This document shows positions 60,464 to 64,000 of a DNA stretch of 64,000 bases, in pieces. Positions within the stretch are counted from its first letter, which is position 1; the number at the start of each line of letters is the position of its first letter. The stretch is from assembly GCA_900543715.1 (NCBI GenBank), contig UQSX01000003.1:1-64000 (forward strand), given 5' to 3'. The DNA comes from an uncultured Blautia sp. (GTDB lineage Bacteria > Bacillota > Clostridia > Lachnospirales > Lachnospiraceae). The notes beneath the pieces were generated by a model. That model made no database searches and was not told where the DNA came from. It saw only the letters and a list, made by a program, of their open reading frames with translations. The translations under genes were made by a program, and so were the position numbers.

Positions 60464-61914
60464 TGGAAAAACAATATGAAACGGTCATCGGACTGGAAGT
60501 CCATGTAGAACTTTCTACAGAATCCAAGATTTTCTGCGGCTGCTCTACTAAGTTCGGGGGAGCTCCCAATACCCATACCTGTCCGGTATGCGCTGGCCTT
60601 CCCGGGGCTCTTCCCGTACTGAATAAACAGGTGGTGGAATATGCGCTGGCCGTGGGCCTTGCGGCCAACTGCCAGATCAACCAGTACTGTAAATTTGACA
60701 GGAAGAACTATTTTTACCCTGACAACCCCCAGAACTACCAGATTTCCCAGCTTTATCTTCCCATCTGCCACGATGGTTATCTGGAAATCCAGACAGCCGC
60801 AGGCCCTAAAAAGATTCGGATACACGAAATGCACATGGAGGAAGATGCGGGAAAACTGATCCATGATGAGTGGGATGACTGTTCACTGGTAGACTTCAAC
60901 AGAAGCGGCGTACCCCTTATAGAGATCGTGTCTGAGCCGGATATGAGAAACGCCCAGGAAGTGATCGCTTATCTGGAAAAACTGCGGCTTATCTGCCAGT
61001 ATCTGGGAGTTTCTGACTGTAAGCTTCAGGAAGGCTCTATGCGTGCCGACGTAAACCTATCAGTAAGAGAGGCGGGAACCCGGGAGCTGGGAATCAGGAC
61101 AGAGATGAAGAATCTGAACTCTTTTAAGGCTATTGCAAGAGCTATCGAAGGAGAAAGAGCCCGGCAGATTGAGCTTCTGGAAGAGGGACGCCCGGTGATA
61201 CAGGAGACCCGGCGGTGGGATGACAATAAGGAATATTCCTACGCTATGCGTTCCAAGGAGGACGCCAAGGATTACCGCTACTTCCCGGACCCGGACCTGC
61301 CCCCGGTGCGCATCAGCGACGATTGGATAAAACGTATCCGGGAAGCTCAGCCGGAACTCCAGGAAGAGAAAGCCGCACGTTACATGGAGCAGTACGGCCT
61401 GTCTGATTATGACGCAGGACTTCTTACCCAGTCCAGACATCTGGGAGAGATGTTTGAAAAGACTGCGGCTATCTGCCAGATGCCTAAGAAGGCTGCCAAC
61501 TGGTATATTGGCGAGACTCTCCGTCTGGTGAAAGAAGAAGGCATGGAAACAGAAGATATTTCCTTCTCTCCGAAACATCTGGCAGAGCTGATCCTGATGA
61601 CAGACCGGGGAGAGCTGAACAATAAAACTGCCAAAGAAGTTTTCCGTATGATTTTTACAGACGATGTGGACCCCATGATCTATGCAGAAGAGAAAGGGCT
61701 GAAAACCGTTCTGGATACCGGACTTCTGGAAGAGACCGTGGCAAAAGTCCTGGAAGAAAATCCAGACACGGTAAAGCAGTATCTGGAAGGAAAGACGAAA
61801 GTCACCGGATTTTTGGTAGGACAGATCATGAAGCAGATGAAAGGAAAAGCAGATCCTAAACAGGTGAACCAGCTTCTTAGACAGAAGCTTCAGGAGGCAG
61901 AGGAGAAGGCATAG
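60463..61914 (+). CDS. gatB: Asp/Glu-tRNA amidotransferase subunit B
   Basis: 483 residues; activates the carboxyl of Asp- or Glu-tRNA and transfers ammonia. It opens YETVIGLEVHVELSTESKIFCGCSTKFGGAPNTHTCPVCAGLPGALP, where the paired cysteines hold zinc, and continues with KFDRKNYFYPDNPQNYQISQ and HMEEDAGKL. The C-terminal YqeY-like helical tail ends LLRQKLQE. Overlaps gatA by one base. Together with the archaeal-type AspRS it points to Asn-tRNA (and perhaps Gln-tRNA) formation by transamidation. Confidence 0.96.
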   Translation: MEKQYETVIGLEVHVELSTESKIFCGCSTKFGGAPNTHTCPVCAGLPGALPVLNKQVVEYALAVGLAANCQINQYCKFDRKNYFYPDNPQNYQISQLYLPICHDGYLEIQTAAGPKKIRIHEMHMEEDAGKLIHDEWDDCSLVDFNRSGVPLIEIVSEPDMRNAQEVIAYLEKLRLICQYLGVSDCKLQEGSMRADVNLSVREAGTRELGIRTEMKNLNSFKAIARAIEGERARQIELLEEGRPVIQETRRWDDNKEYSYAMRSKEDAKDYRYFPDPDLPPVRISDDWIKRIREAQPELQEEKAARYMEQYGLSDYDAGLLTQSRHLGEMFEKTAAICQMPKKAANWYIGETLRLVKEEGMETEDISFSPKHLAELILMTDRGELNNKTAKEVFRMIFTDDVDPMIYAEEKGLKTVLDTGLLEETVAKVLEENPDTVKQYLEGKTKVTGFLVGQIMKQMKGKADPKQVNQLLRQKLQEAEEKA

Positions 61915-62017
61915 CGTAAGGTATTTAAAGGATCTTACATCAGAAAAGAAAAATCCGGAAGAGCTTTAAAACCATCCTCTTTTGTGGTAAGCTACTGTAG
62001 AAGATGGGAGGAAAGCT

Positions 62018-62785
62018 ATGGATATTATTGAATTTCAGAATAAACTAAAAGATATACAGACCCTGGCTCTGAATAACGGGAAACAGGTACGGGCAGAGCT
62101 GGTGGAGAAATTTTTTGGTGAGGAGGATATGGATCAGGAGAAACTCCAGAAGGTCTACGATTATCTGGAAGTCCAGGGAATCCGTGTTACCGGAAGAACA
62201 GGAGACAGAGAAGACGCCGGACAAGAGCCGGTTCCTCATATAGAGAAAAAACAGGAAAGAGTTCCTCTCACAGCAGAGGAAGAAGAGTATCTTAAGGAGT
62301 ATCTGAAAGCTTTTGGATTTGAGGAAAATTTAAGAGACCGGCAGGAACTGCTTCTGGCCTGCAAAAGAAATGAAGAAGGCGCCAGGGAAAGTCTGGTAAA
62401 GGCCTGCCAGAGAGAACTGGCAGATATCGCAAGAGACCTGAACTGCCGGGAGGTTCTTTTCGCAGATCTGCTTTCTGAGGCAAATACAGCCCTTCTTATG
62501 GCTCTGGAGGAGCTTAAGGATGTGACAGAGGAAGAAGCGGCAGAAGAATGGCTCATGCATAAAGTCCGCAGTCTGGTAGAAGAATTCCTGGAGGAGCAGA
62601 CCAGACAGAAGAGGGAAGATAATTTCCTGGTGGAAAAGGTCCAGAACCTGGAAGAAAGAGTGAAGGCCCTCACAGAAGATGAAAATGTGAAATACAGTGT
62701 AGAAGAGCTGGCCGCTTTTCTGGATATGGAGCCGGAAGAAATGGAAGCCATTCTCCGTCTGACAGGAGACGACAGCGGAAAATAA
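62018..62785 (+). CDS. Sigma-70-like protein lacking DNA-binding regions
   Basis: 255 residues. The N-terminal 60 resemble sigma region 1.1 (a small helical domain ending YDYLEVQGIRV). Then PLTAEEEEYLKEYLKAF and RNEEGARESLVKACQRELADIARDLNCREVLFADLLSEANTALLMALEEL follow the pattern of regions 1.2 to 2.2. The C-terminal VEKVQNLEERVKAL and YSVEELAAFLDMEPEEMEAILRLTG recalls region 3. Regions 2.3-2.4 and 4, which open and read promoters, are not visible. It may be a core-RNAP-binding regulator rather than a true sigma factor. GGGAGGAAAG precedes the ATG. Very acidic. Confidence 0.6.
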   Translation: MDIIEFQNKLKDIQTLALNNGKQVRAELVEKFFGEEDMDQEKLQKVYDYLEVQGIRVTGRTGDREDAGQEPVPHIEKKQERVPLTAEEEEYLKEYLKAFGFEENLRDRQELLLACKRNEEGARESLVKACQRELADIARDLNCREVLFADLLSEANTALLMALEELKDVTEEEAAEEWLMHKVRSLVEEFLEEQTRQKREDNFLVEKVQNLEERVKALTEDENVKYSVEELAAFLDMEPEEMEAILRLTGDDSGK

Positions 62786-62825
62786 TAGATACCAGGCCTG
62801 TGGAACCCCTTATAGTTATGAGTGA

Positions 62826-62897
62826 AAGAAGCCCTGTGTACCTGGCTGCTTCCGAGTGATATGCTCGGAGAAAAGGCAGGATACAGCGGCTTCTTTT
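62826..62897 (+). terminator. Large intrinsic terminator
   Basis: Successive pairings AGAAGCC/GGCTTCT, CCTG/CAGG and TCCGAG/CTCGGA stack into one long interrupted hairpin, followed by TTTTCT. Confidence 0.75.
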
Positions 62898-62930
62898 CTG
62901 AATTTTTTAAAAGTTTTCACAGTTTTTTCA

Positions 62931-62959
62931 TTGATTGTTTTTATAATAAGAAGTATAGT
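62931..62959 (+). promoter_or_regulatory. Putative ftsH promoter
   Basis: TTGATT (62931-62936), 17 bases, TATAGT (62954-62959), about 115 bases before the ftsH start and just after the preceding terminator. Confidence 0.55.
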
Positions 62960-63075
62960 TTCTATATGATATGCTATTTGATTTTCTGAATCCTAAAGGA
63001 GAAGAAATTGCGATATCAAGGGAAATATTATTTTCACCCCATATAAATGAGATGAAAAAGGTTGGAGGTATATGA

Positions 63076-64000
<925 letters not shown>

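Overview
The window looks like chromosome from a gut Lachnospiraceae member (Blautia-like Firmicute). This is an inference from gene content: a GH120-type beta-xylosidase, a type III glutamine synthetase beside a type I enzyme, an ANTAR regulator in the nitrogen cluster, archaeal-type AspRS with GatCAB, DapL, low-to-moderate GC and strong AGGAGG ribosome sites. No taxonomic search could be run.

Layout. 1-160 is the 3' end of a 23S rRNA. 638-4923 is a sugar module (aldose epimerase, AraC regulator, GH120 beta-xylosidase). 5093-10542 holds a decayed FtsX permease, a two-component system with an ABC-2 exporter, and a MATE pump. 10570-14244 holds an acetyltransferase, a divergent LysR/aldo-keto reductase pair and two MazG-type pyrophosphohydrolases.

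14765-38646 is an accretion of integrated elements. Three copies of a 17-bp core (14890, 16706, 38630) mark the boundaries. The first is preceded by a scrap of an integrase related to the intact one at 37115. Between the first two cores lies a collapsed element with remnants of a Phd antitoxin, an AlbA_2-type ATP-binding protein, a BREX PglZ and an IS30 transposase. Between the second and third lies a 21.9-kb element that is largely intact. Its left part is a defence island: a tRNA-like gene with an abnormal anticodon arm, two RX4H (HEPN-like) proteins, a winged-helix/PD-(D/E)XK nuclease, then a tightly overlapped operon (DUF2075 nuclease-helicase, MazG-like, HNH, methyltransferase, Nmad3), a small putative nuclease, a PLD-helicase, a Nudix hydrolase and a PHP-ATPase. 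Its right part is mobility: XRE switch, MobC, RepA-like, DnaC-like, excisionase and tyrosine integrase. The right attachment core is the 5' half of a CIRCE-like operator and reaches into the -35 box of the downstream hsp20 gene, so the element appears to use a heat-shock operator as its integration site and to rebuild it on insertion.

38793-64000 returns to housekeeping genes. First come hsp20 and cysK with an Rrf2 regulator. The nitrogen/glutamine block follows: glnN-purF on the minus strand, then HPr-like, pyrG-gltB-gltD, glnA, ANTAR regulator and dapL. Three of its transcripts start with a promoter followed closely by a GGCG...CGCC terminator hairpin, a layout that suits antitermination by the ANTAR protein. 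The window ends with the Asn-tRNA pathway (aspS2-gatCAB), a sigma-70-like protein lacking DNA-binding regions, and the 5' part of ftsH.

The best candidate for an undescribed system is 17035-21192 (tRNA-like RNA, two HEPN-like proteins, PD-(D/E)XK nuclease), followed by the five-gene operon at 21468-26241.
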